Origin: Chrysopilus asiliformis
Taxonomy: Eukaryota; Arthropoda; Insecta; Diptera; Rhagionidae
Direction: 5' to 3'
Length of the DNA stretch: 64,000 bases
Assembly: GCA_964034945.1 (NCBI GenBank)
Contig: OZ035961.1
Span: 43,428,184 to 43,492,183 of the forward strand
The position numbers were made by a program, and so were the translations under genes. Shown here one piece after another: positions 11,325 to 21,473 of this stretch (positions are counted from its first letter, which is position 1; the number at the start of each line of letters is the position of its first letter). The notes beneath the pieces were generated by a model. It worked only from the letters and a program-made list of their open reading frames with translations, was not told the DNA's origin and searched no databases.

Positions 11325-12165
11325 TGCCTAAAAAACATTTCCTGATCACTCCTGAGTCGATTGGAGTCATATTTAAAAAATGTCTTTCTGTCTGTCAGTC
11401 TGTCTGTCAGTCTGTCTGTCAGTCTGTCTGTCAGTCTGTCAGTCTGTGTACAAGATTTCTCAAAAACTAATAGAGCTAGCGCCATGAAATTTTATAGGCA
11501 TGTTGGGTCCTGAAATGGGACGATCCTATCAACTTTTGGTGGAAATCCGTTAACCGAAAGTATCCAAAATGGCGGTTTTTCAAAAATCGCAATTTCGTTT
11601 TTCTCGATTTACTCCCAAACTACGCGTTTTTTAGTGGCCTTAAGTATGACAAAACTTGAAGAAAATAAAATTTCCCACACTTTTGTCTTTAGCTATAACT
11701 CGATATCTCCACCTGTTATCGAGATAAACCGTTATTTCCAAAAAAACAGTTTTTTGCGATTATCTCGAAAACTAACGGGTTTTTGCTGACTGAATGTATG
11801 AAGTGAATTAATGAGAATGACATTCTGCACAATTTTGTTTCTTACCGTTATCCGTTATCTTTTACCGTTATTGAGATATTTTCATCAATATGTAAAAAAT
11901 CATATGTTTGCGAATAATTTGCAAACTAACGGTTTTTCGACAAATCAGTTAAAAGAATAATTAAAGGTGTTAACATTTTCTACATTTTTGCCATTTACCG
12001 TAAATTGATATCTTTTACCGTTCTCAAGTTATCTCAAACTTTGTACGTTTTTGATATTTTTGGATAAACCAAGAATTACAGGGCTCTAGCGTAAATTGCG
12101 CAGGGTCGTAGATTTTGTAGAAGAAAGTTTTGTGTTGACCACAACTGATATTTTACTTTAAAAAA
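11325..12165. repeat. Repeat with TCTGTCTGTCAG microsatellite and CGATAT...TTTACCG blocks
   Basis: Contains (GTCTGTCTGTCA)n at about 11385-11450, then blocks found elsewhere in the window, such as TTTTACCGTTATCGAGATA near 2945, 11710, 11870, 12015 and 36075. It sits between two coding pieces of the P transposase, so it is either an intron enriched in repeat sequence or a separate insertion. No coding content was seen. Confidence 0.5.
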
Positions 12166-12170
12166 CAGGT

Positions 12171-12960
12171 TCAAAAATTCGGAGTGGCCAATGATTCCCT
12201 GAAAGATAGCGCACATATGGAAGAGCAAAACTTTGCTTCATCCGTGGGGATAGATAAACCACCCCGCTGTAAAAAATCGAAGTATTCTTCTGCCACGAAA
12301 GACCCTTTCGCCTTTAAAATAACATATTTGCATGGAAAACAAAAAATTTTTTTTGCGACAGCATGCGATGCATATCCAGCAACGTATAAATTTGCAGATT
12401 CGTCTATTTCGACTGATTCTAAATATGGAGTTTCAAAAAGTGGCTCAAAAGGTAAAATATCCACCGGCTCGCGAAGAGAATTTTCGTTAAAATCGTTTGC
12501 CAACTTTTCATACTCTCTATGATCCCCGTGTAAAAAAATGTTATGAATTCGAATTTTTTTTTCCGATTCGACAACTTCTGTATATGAAACGTTATAATTA
12601 CGACCAGCGAGTGAACGATATAACCGAAACCGAGCTTCTAAATCATCGGTTTGTAATTTACCAGTTAAAACAAATTTCATGTTTAAAGTATTTAAAGCAT
12701 ACGGTATAATATCAATCAAAGTAGTAGTTGTAAGAACTGCTGCTTGGTAGGTATCCGAACTGAAGGTTCCACCTGTATTTCCGGATTGGTTCCAGGTATG
12801 CAGCCAAGAAATGAAATTTTTCAAAAAATCGAGCCGGGAGTCATTGACATCACTAAATGGGGCACACCATTCATCGCGTTTTATTCTAGCTTTTGTGATA
12901 CTCTTGATATTAACAATACTCCACCAATTATGAATAATTAGACAAAACTCGGCAGTTTCG
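12171..12960 (-). pseudogene. P-type transposase, middle/C-terminal piece
   Basis: The minus frame continues the transposase interrupted at 16657. It starts at the insertion edge with RETAEFCLIIHNWW and carries the block LTGKLQTDDLEARFRLYRSL followed by SLAGRNYNVS, typical of THAP9 and P transposases, then GGLSIPTDEAKF near the end. The frame stays in register if the nested element is removed together with one copy of a 2-bp CG duplication, so the break is due to the insertion. The end near 12171 is ragged and may be a splice junction. The plus-strand frame 12184-12522 is its shadow. Confidence 0.85.
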
Positions 12961-15900
12961 CGCACGGTCGAAAATTTTAGTACAAATTTCTAACTTCTAA
13001 GGTGTGCATATAAATCCTTACCAAATACGGTTTAACATTCCAACTTTTAAGTTTAATTAGAAATACATAACGCTTGTTTCATCTAAAAAGATGAAACTTT
13101 AGTCTTTTGAGTTGAAATATTATGTACAACTTTAAACAAATTCGATGAAGTTTTGATCTTTTTAGTTTAATTTCACGATCGTTTTAAACGCCCAAGTATA
13201 AAAAAAGCCCTCAAAGTAAGAATTTTAAACTTTGTTTGATGAAATTTTTCACCTCAAGTTGAAAAACTCGAAAAAATTTTCCCGGCTCTCAACCTTTAAG
13301 TTAAGAATTTCAACTCTTTAGATGAAATCTTCACTCATTCGGAGTAAAATTTACTCCTAATAGGTTGAAAATTTATAATAGTCAGATTAATTGATATACC
13401 GAAATAGTTTAAAAAGTACACCTAATGGATTGATTTTTAGCCCAGTGAAGGATGAAAATTTCATCCTCCAGATATACAATTTACCTGAAATTTTGTGTAG
13501 TAAAATAAGAAAAAAACACGTATTTTGATATTTAAAAAAAAATATATATTTTATTCACATTTGTACTTTGTACACATAAAAAAAAATAAAAATACCTTTT
13601 CCAAGGACATCAACAAAGTTATGTTTGAGATAAACAAGTTAAATCTTTATCTTTGAAATTATAAATTTCTTTTCAAAAATATTTAATGCGTCATACGGAC
13701 ATTTGAATTTCAAATTATCGTAATGAATTAAAACAAATTCGTTTGTTTCAGTTATTTCATAGAAGCAATATTTTAAATGTTTCACTGTAAAACAAATGTT
13801 AATGAATGTTTTTTTTTACATATAAAGCAAAAAAATTGAAAACTCATTGTGACGAGAAAATGTCCAAAGAATAATTCAAATTTTCTTTGTTGCAAAAAAT
13901 TTCGAAACTGTTCCAAATTTCTATTAGTCTGGGAGTTGAAATAGAATTACTAAATTTATACACAAATGTTTCAAAAAATTTTAAAAACAGTTTTAAATCC
14001 GGTGTGTATTCAATATTGAATATATGAAAGCTTTTAAAATAAATATCGAAAATTTGGGAGATGCTATAGTGATTCGGAATTGGAATTAAATTCTTATCAA
14101 TGGAAATAAAAAATTGCTTAATCTTATTTTTTTGCGCCCCGTTGGCTAGTATTATGGGGTAGATGTCGGTAGAGTAGTCTTCTATTGGAATATTTTCATC
14201 AAAAAACCTGATTAATTTATTCACGCTCTGTTCAAAATTTGCTCGAGATCTCTGCTTGGTACCAGGTGGGGACGGCAACAATTTCAGCAGACCAAAAAAA
14301 TGCCTTAGATTTTCAGGCCAATGTGTAACAAAAATTAAAATTATCAAAAGGTAAGTAGAATTTCAACCGAAGAATTACCTATTGTTGAATCTATGTTAGA
14401 TCCTTTTGAGGTTACCACACTAAAAACATGTGGCTGCAAAATTGCCCACTCTAGGCTGAAATTGCAATTTACATTCGGGTGCTGGATGTTGAAGTCTATG
14501 AGAATCTTTAAAAAAAATATATTTTTTCAATTAACTGATACTTGAGGAGTAATATTTATTTTACCAATTCTGGATCATAAAAGTAAAACGGAAATGTAGA
14601 TTTTATGTCGCACGGGTTTTTCAAAAACTCTTTTCTTGCTTTCGCAGTGGCTTTTAGATGTTCTATTAGTTCGGATTTTGCATTGGGCAAAGTAACATTT
14701 TTGAAAAAAGTTAATTGCTCTTTGCTTAATTTTGGAACTTCTTGAACTGCTACTTCTTCTTCTTCCTCGCGAGACTTTTTGGTTCCACCAGAGAATGTTC
14801 TTTTTTTGGCGTTTTTGAATTTAAGCTGGTTTACGAAGTATCCTGTGTTGTTCTCCGGATTGAAAAATAGTTCCTAAAAAACTATAAGATTTCGAAGGAA
14901 AATAAATGAGTAATAAGATACTTACAGCTCCAAAATATTTGCTCCTAGAGCGGAAACAGGGAAAAAGTTCGATTGTAATTTGTGCGATTTTAAGCTTTTC
15001 TTGCTTTCCTGGATAATCGCCAAATTTTTTGTTCATAAATTGAACCAGCAATCTGACCAAAAGTCTTCTGGATTTGTCAGTTAACGCATTAGAACTGTTG
15101 TATTGCTTCAAAACAAGTGCGCCTTCCTCATCTTCTTCTAAATATTTTCTGACAACCTAAATATGTTCAAAATTAATTTCGTTTTTTATCCTGAATTTGA
15201 AAATTACAACAAAAATAATTCTGTTTTTAAAAATTACAACTCGCTTAAAATATGACAGTCGTCATGTCAAAATTCACTGAAGTTAATTTAATGCAAAATA
15301 TTGTCCTCACATAAAGAGAATAAAATGTAGTTTAGTGAATTCTGGCATAATGACGTCTATATCAATGATTACCTCTTTTGAAATTGCAAGAACTGGACCG
15401 ATTTCCGCGTTTGAGCGCCTCAAGGTCGTGTTGAATGTGAAATATTTAATAAAAAACGACGACGAATAAATATATTGGGAAATGATAGGGACAATCAATT
15501 CGTCCGGGATTACAACTCCGTCCTGATCTTCAAATTTCCAAAAGTCTCGATCCGTAGAATATAATTTCACTGCAATGAAAAATATATCTTAAACTCCGAA
15601 AAAAATCGACACTAAAATAATTCGGCCATGACTAAAATTCTTGTTTCATCGTGGCCGTGAGATAGTAACAATTAAGCGGTAATTAAGCGGTAATTTAATG
15701 AAAGAAAGTGCCATTCGGAAACAATTTACCGAATAATTATTATTAATTACAAATTTTAACAAAATCACTTTAATACCAACAAAATAAATCAAAAAACTCT
15801 GACAGGAATGCGTTCTCTGAACTGAGATAGAAAAATAAATAAATAAAATAGGTAAACGTACACTAACCGCGCCAACACGACTTTTAGGAATTTCACTTGA

Positions 15901-16657
15901 ATAATATTTCCTTACCTGATTCCAAAACGTCGTCAAAGTTCAAATTTGCTTCAGAAAACTGTTGTATTAAAACGTATTTTGTTACGTTTTCTGTAACAAA
16001 CAACACCCGCAAATACTTTCCCACTATACTTGTCATCACAAAAAACCGACGTGAACTGAGCTGTTTCCACAACGACGCGCAACAACGAACTGAGAATTGT
16101 TCTACAAAAGAGAAACAGAACTGCGAGTTCTCGTTGAAATTCATCTATAATAGTTGAATTTTTCAACTGTTTTTTGTAAATTTTTAACTTCGGGTAAAAA
16201 AAATCACAATATTGGGTAAATATTTTAAACTACAGTTGGTTGATTTTTTCTACTAATTAGTTTAGAAAAAAATTTGATTTTTGAAAATTTCTTTTAAACT
16301 TTAAAGTTGAAAAATCAAACTTAGAGTTGAAATTCCATACAAAGAGAGGCTCAATTTTTAATCTTAATGATTGGGTTGTGACTTGAACGAAAATATTTTA
16401 CTTTTGCAAGTGAAAAATTCATCTAACGAGTTTGTAATTTCACCAATAAAAGAGTCAGTTTTTTTACAATCAGGACGAAAACAAATTTTTAAACCTCAAA
16501 TGATGATAAAATATACTTTTTTGTTGAAAATTGGTTGTACATGAACTTTTCATCCGCTTGAGGTACAGGATTTCCAACTATTTTGTTGAAAGTTTCGGTT
16601 TAAACTTGAAATAGTTGAGAGAAGTTGAAAATTTGTACCAAAATTTTCGACCGTGCG
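12961..16657 (-). mobile_element. CAC-terminal DNA transposon, family not recognised
   Basis: Inserted in the P transposase gene. Inverted ends of about 25 bp start CACGGTCGAAAATTTT; the two ends differ at one early position. A 2-bp CG on each side (12961-12962 and 16656-16657) restores the host reading frame when one copy is removed. The outer ~500 bp at each end (12965-13480 and 16150-16655) are packed with short degenerate motifs built on AAGTTGAAA/TTTCAACTT in both orientations. CAC termini, a very short duplication and dense subterminal motifs resemble CACTA/EnSpm design, but no CACTA transposase is visible. It encodes a multi-exon minus-strand gene. Confidence 0.7.
13844..16144 (-). CDS. 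Unrecognised multi-exon gene of the CAC-terminal element
   Basis: Splice sites give a good model: exon 1 from an ATG at 16036 (or the in-frame ATG at 16144) to 15916, exon 2 15569-15373, exon 3 15156-14926, exon 4 14873-14565 and exon 5 14505-14379. All joins keep frame and every donor is GTAA. The link to the last open segment (14347-13844) is unresolved. Exon 3 carries a helical block (LTDKSRRLLVRLLVQFMNKK, then FGDYP and IELFPCF) and exon 4 begins ELFFNPENNTGYFVNQLKF, followed by a basic and then acidic stretch. This layout resembles uncharacterised animal proteins that pair such a block with an LFP motif; I know no function for them. No DDE triad or zinc finger is evident. A polyadenylation signal AATAAA reads on minus near 13550. 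Confidence 0.55.
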
Positions 16658-18355
16658 GGTACTTTCGGTTTCATTAAGCGCAGCTATGGTAGATTCGTGA
16701 AAAATATTATTTACTAGTTGTACATTCTGTCTTTCTAAACTATTTGGTGAAACGGTTTTAAAATTCAATTTGTACGCTTTTTTTATTTGCAAATTCTGTT
16801 CCCTTTTATACAAATCTCGAATATGGTCAAATGAAGCCCTTTTTATTTCACCTGTGTTAAAATCTGAAAAAGTTAATGTTTTCGACACGTTTTTTGAGTT
16901 GAGCCAATTGTTACGGAAATTTTTCAGTAAATGAACTGTGTCAAATTGAAGATAAATAATCTCATTCGAGAAACATGGGTTAGGAAAAAAATTTAAATTA
17001 TCTGCTGCTAACATCTGAAACATTGCCTGATTTACTCTATTATTGTCGGTAATTATAACTAAAACTCGAAAACCGATTTTTTGCGCGAAACGAATTACTT
17101 GAAGAGTAAGTTCTAGTAGAGTTTTCCTGGAAGGGCTTATAACAGAAATTAACCGAATAATGTCTTTAAAACTTCCAAAAATTGATTTAACCATGAATGA
17201 TTCTACAGTTCGTGCCAGTTGCGTGCCTTGATTTTCAGCAAAACCGACTACATTGTTTCCTTTATATTGAATGCCTTTTTCGATATAAATTTCATCAATT
17301 AGTAAGGCAACAACTTTTTCGCGGTCATTAAGATCCTTAATCATGTGATGCATATAAACCTCGTCATTGCTGGTATTTTTATAATCGGGAGAAATGTGCA
17401 TAGACGATGAAAGATATTGTAAATACCTTTTACACGGCAAAACAAGAAATTTCCTCATATGTTCATATGTCGCGGCTGATTCAGAATAAAAAATAAAAGC
17501 AGGAACTAGAACACTGCTATCATACAATGGGCGATGCCGTTTTACCTGAAGCAATTTTACCTGAGCGGTAATGAAATCTAATCGAGTAGAATGTTCATAG
17601 TCTTCGTCAATTTCACGTGCTTTTTCTAAGTACCTAAAAGCTGTGCAAATATAGCTATCTTTAGTTACTGGTAACGGAACATTATCAAATTTATAACGTG
17701 CAAGTAAATTTATTATTTGAGACCAAAGAGTAATTTTTAATGTTTTAGGAAGTAACCAGTTTAGGTCGGCGGCGGTAACGATTTCATTTTTTAAAAAAAT
17801 TGCAAGAAACATATCGCTATCGACTGAAATTCGAACCGAAAATTCGCAACCCGTGTCATCGTCATCGCAAAGTAAATAAAAAGTTATTTTTTTAGTGTTT
17901 TTGAAAACATTCCAACCGTCAAGAGATAACTTTGATTCAAAGTTACTCAAAAATGTTGTAAAATCATTGATAATATCTTCTATTAAGAAGTTGTTTGAAA
18001 TTTCTTGTTGTCGTTCAAGGATTTGCTGCTTTCGGACATTAGGCTCTGTTCGTACAAGTGGTTCTGATTCAGAAAGGTATTGTGGCAAATTTGGAAAAAT
18101 ACACGGCACGGCATTAGGACAAAGCTTTGGATATTTTGACGGAATACCGGTAGAACGAAAAAAGTCAGATTCACGAAAATGCAAAGCACAGACCGAGGAG
18201 TATTTTGTTGGTTGCCAATCCCTACGTGGAATAGCATTCACCCATTGCTTTTTTCGATACTCGTCTTGCGGAAATGAAAATGTCGACAAGGTTCCAACGG
18301 ACAAAGTGGATTTATAATTAGAATTACAGCACGGCACACAGCAAGTACGAGGCAT
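16550..18355 (-). pseudogene. THAP-domain P-type transposase, N-terminal and catalytic piece
   Basis: The ATG at 18355 opens a THAP zinc finger (residues ~1-85): Cys pair in TCCVPCC, then FSFPQD, the conserved Trp residues and the closing C-x2-H in VCALHF. The catalytic RNase-H-like core follows, with Asp in LLIDEIYIEKG (~352), Asp in VIITDNNRVNQ (~434) and the block FDTVHLLKNFRNNW (~470). THAP binds the element ends; the core cuts and joins DNA. The true coding part ends at 16657; the last ~35 codons to 16550 are read-through into the nested element (TVENFG is its terminal repeat translated). The gene is thus interrupted rather than decayed: no internal stop appears in 566 codons. Confidence 0.9.
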
Positions 18356-18869
18356 TACGCTTAAATTGAATATTTAAAAAAAAAACCGAAATACACTTGA
18401 AAAGCTGCAGTGAATAAGTCTCAGGAGTCTCCTAGCCCATGTTGCTTCCCCTGTCACAGCCCCTGCTTACAGTCTTGTCAGATCCTTCGATCAGCCAATC
18501 AATCCTAAAATTAAGCGCAAAATACCTGGCTTTTTTTAAATAAATTTATACTTATCTGTGCAATATAATCTGTTGATAATAAGCAGCCTTTTCCAATCCG
18601 TTTACTGCAGCCTTTTCCAATCCGTTTACCGCAGCCCCTTCCAATGGCGTTTATTTTAAATTGTTTTTATTGCTGAAATTTCTTTTTATAGTTACAATTA
18701 TCAAACAAAACACAAACGATTATTAGGAATACACACCTTTAATTTATACATATATTTTACCGATTAAACTCTGAAAACTTGACAAAATTATTAACTTGAT
18801 AAAATTATTGATGCCAAAACAAATCGAACTTTACGCGCGGTTTCCCATGTGATTTTGACAGTAGAGTTG

Positions 18870-18927
18870 CTACTTGACACTACTAGTGCACACATAGCAA
18901 AACTTGTGTGCACTAAGTGTCAAGTAG
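18870..18927. repeat. Subterminal inverted repeat of the P-type element
   Basis: CTACTTGACACT...GTGCACACA and TTGTGTGCAC...AGTGTCAAGTAG form an imperfect hairpin of about 24-bp arms with a 9-base loop, ending next to the right terminal repeat. Internal inverted repeats close to the ends are known in P elements and serve as transposase or enhancer sites. No matching copy was seen at the left end. Confidence 0.7.
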
Positions 18928-19162
18928 CTTTGTATGTAGAGGGTCTTGATATAACCGTTCTCGGTCAAAAAATACTCTAATAAAACTCCAAAAAACCAAT
19001 AAAAATTGTCTAGATGTATTTGTTTTAAATTTTCGGTTTTGTTTCAATTTTCAATTTTTGTATAAACTCCATCTAAAAACTTTAATTTCGAGAAGTATTT
19101 TGAGCTATTGTAATATAAATCATATTTCCATGGCCTACAATTGATTTTCATATCTCTTTTAA

Positions 19163-19606
19163 CCCTAATCAGCTCAGGCTAATTTTGTCCTTAATCCACG
19201 CAGGCGGTGACTCACAGTCACCATGCCGGAAAAAAAGAATAATTTAATAAAAAAAAAATTTTGTAAGTTTGCATTTTTTAATTCAGTTAATAATATTTAT
19301 TTATATATATGTACATCATTCGTACTCTTTATAATTGTAGCATAAAATAGATTTTCAAACATTTTCGTTACAAACATTTTTTTTGCATTTGCACATATTT
19401 GCGTCAAAGCGCGACCTTAGCAATGGGGACACAGGAAGCAACTTTTGGGAAATGCTACAGATATTATCCCCTACTACGGTCCGATATTTTGCGAAACAGA
19501 AGCAAAGTGATACCAAAATAACCTTTCTTTGCTGGTAAAACCGTTACGGTGACTGTAACAATCACTCTCAAAAGTGACTCAAAGTCGCCGGGTGTGCGGA
19601 TTAGGG
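19163..19606. mobile_element. piggyBac-type MITE inside the hAT right arm
   Basis: Ends CCCTAATCAGC (left) and CCCTAATCCGC (right, read inward) are flanked by TTAA on both sides (19159-19162 and 19607-19610). CCC termini with TTAA duplication fit piggyBac. The second part of each end contains GGCGGTGACTCACAG / GGCGACTTTGAGTCAC motifs. No coding content. Confidence 0.7.
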
Positions 19607-19838
19607 TTAATAAGACGAATTCAGTAGTCTTTAATTAAAGAGTTGTGGCGGGATAAAATACTTTTTTTTCTAATACATAGAAAAGTGATGGCTTTGTAAA
19701 GGGAGCTATAAATTCAGATAAAATCATTTTTTATATAAACCATGAAAAGGTACCAGATTCATGGACTGTGGTACTAGGGTACTAAATGAGTCGAAAAGGT
19801 ACTAGATCTAGTACATATGTACTAAAGTCCCAACCCTG

Positions 19839-20206
19839 CGTACCTCCCATACAATGTTGTTGAAAAAATACAGTTTTTTTAAAAAATTTCTCGAAAATTT
19901 TGCACTTTGAGAAAATATCAATGATCAACACAAAACTTTCTTCTGCAATATTTAGTTTCGGACAAAATATGTATATAAAAAATAATATTTTTTTCAAATA
20001 ATCTTCACAAAAAAATGCAGTAAATTTTATTTTTTTTTTAATTTGGATATATGTATGAGTTTTTTTCATATAAGCGCCTACTTTCCGAGAGATTTTCAAA
20101 CATTTTTTTTTTTTTTTCAAATATCTTGAGAACCGTTAGAGTTGTATCTCTAAAAAACCGTAAAAGCAAAAAATGTAGAAAATGTTATAGCCTTTAAATT
20201 TGACTA
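19839..20206. repeat. Old repeat flanking the hAT insertion
   Basis: Poly-T and poly-A runs and phrases shared with 11500-12100 and 20850-21300 (such as CCATACAAT...GGGAAAAATG and AAATATCTTGAGAACCGT). It appears to be the older repeat into which the hAT element inserted. The 112-aa minus frame at 19782-20120 is Lys/Phe-rich low complexity and is not called. Confidence 0.4.
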
Positions 20207-20710
20207 CAGTGTGACCTCGGTAAACGCAACCCTCGCAGAACGCAACTCCTCGGTTAACGCAACACCTAAAATTTTACACTGTTGACTCAATAAACGCAAC
20301 TTCCAAATAAGGTTGACTTGATTAACGCAACTTTTTTATAATCTGATACTGTTTCGGCTAAAAAAAGATAAAAAATAGTTACAGGAAATCTTTTATTGAC
20401 TTTATTCTCTGTTCCTTGTTTTTATTTATTAAAGAATGGCTGTTACAAAACAAGTATGTGCCAACAAAAAAACACAAGAAAAATAAAATTTATTTAGTAT
20501 TGTAAATAATTGTGCTGCGTAAAAACTACGTTACAAATGGTAGAGATTTTATCCTATTTTTGGAGCTGTTATATTGTTTAAGAACTTATGTTTCCCTTTT
20601 TGACATATAATGTTGTGACTCGGTTAACGCAACTGACTCGGTTAACGCAACTGACTCGGTTATTGCAACAGGTTCTGTCTACTATAGTTGCGATTATCGA
20701 GGTCACACTG
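20207..20710. mobile_element. pogo/Tigger-like MITE with internal 18-bp repeats
   Basis: Ends CAGTGTGACCTCGGTAAACG (left) and CAGTGTGACCTCGATAAT (right, read inward); TA precedes the left end, while at the right a T intervenes before TA. The phrase CGGTTAACGCAACT recurs near both ends, and three direct copies of an 18-bp unit GACTCGGTTAACGCAACT lie at 20617-20669. CAGTG ends with a TA target are typical of pogo/Tigger. No transposase remains. Confidence 0.65.
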
Positions 20711-21440
20711 TTATATTGTTTGTTTTTTTTTTTTTTTTTTTTTTTCAAAAAAGCGCAAAGGTTTGGAGAAATTTTTAAAAAACGGTATTTATAAAAAATG
20801 TATTGGACGTACTAGTAATAGCGACCGTTCGTAGAACTTATTTACAAAAAATTTCGAGTCGCTAGGTCAACGCGTTCTCGAGTTATTTAAAATACGTACA
20901 ACGGTAGTTTCCATACAATTTTTGGGAAAAATGTCGTTTTTTTGAAAAATTTTCGAAACCTTTGCGCTTTTAGGAAAAAAACAATAAATATAACAAAATT
21001 TAAAAGACATAAAATTTTCTACATTTTTTGCTTTAACATATATGATATTTGAAAGAAATTCAGTTTTTTGGAAACCTCTCCAAAGCTATCAAAAAATCCA
21101 TTTAACTAAATTCATGGGAAATAAAGTTTCCGGCTTTTACGTATCTTTAACGGTTCACAAGAGATTTTGAAAAAATATTGTTTTTTACATATATTTTCCG
21201 CAACTAATTATTGCAGAGGAAAGTTTTGAACTGATATTATTTTACAAAGTTGAAGCGCGGTTCTATGTTTTGATCAAAATACAATTTGACACAAATTTTC
21301 TACATGGCCCTGGCGCTGTTAGAAAAAAAACGTTTTCCTATAGTTGCAATAATTTTACAACACATTTTTAATGATTTGTGATTCATAAATTTAACATGTT
21401 GAAAAATATATTATTACCGGATTCTCTGAACAGAAATCGG
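20711..21440. other. AT-rich repeat-like stretch
   Basis: Starts with a long T run (about 20722-20745) and continues with phrases shared with 11500-12100. No coding frame is supported. The 3' end and polyadenylation region of the minus-strand secreted-protein gene should lie at its right edge; a variant signal ATTAAA reads on minus near 21370. Confidence 0.4.
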
Positions 21441-21473
21441 AATAACATGAATTGAAATTAATTTTCAATATTT

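Larger units (their letters stand above)
10512..18948 (-). mobile_element. P-superfamily transposon, split by a later insertion
   Basis: Terminal inverted repeats CAAGACCCTCTACATAC occur at both ends (start 10512; inverted, end 18948), extending for about 22 bp. They are flanked by a perfect 7-bp direct repeat ATATAAC (10505-10511, 18949-18955). CA...TG termini and a 7-bp duplication fit the ProtoP/1360 branch better than the canonical 8-bp P element. The minus-strand THAP transposase gene is present in pieces at 16658-18355, 12171-12960 and 11033-11323. Without the 3.7-kb nested insertion the element would be about 4.7 kb. The noncoding stretch 10512-11032 is AT-rich and holds nothing recognised; 18356-18948 should contain the promoter. 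Confidence 0.85.
10296..19838. mobile_element. hAT element that hosts the nested stack
   Basis: The ends CAGGGTTGGGACTTGAG (left) and CAGGGTTGGGACTTTAG (right, read inward) are nearly identical, and the flanks are a perfect 8-bp direct repeat. Only about 1.1 kb is hAT sequence proper (10296-10511 and 18949-19838); no transposase frame is visible, so it is non-autonomous. The P-superfamily element and, inside that, the CAC-terminal element account for most of the length. A TTAA-flanked MITE lies in the right arm. Confidence 0.8.

Noticed and set aside
12961..16657. Transib/RAG-like origin for the CAC-terminal element
   Set aside because: CAC termini fit loosely, but the 5-bp GC-rich duplication is absent and no Transib catalytic motif is visible in the encoded protein.
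17895..18317. 140-aa plus frame
   Set aside because: Antisense to the THAP transposase coding region.
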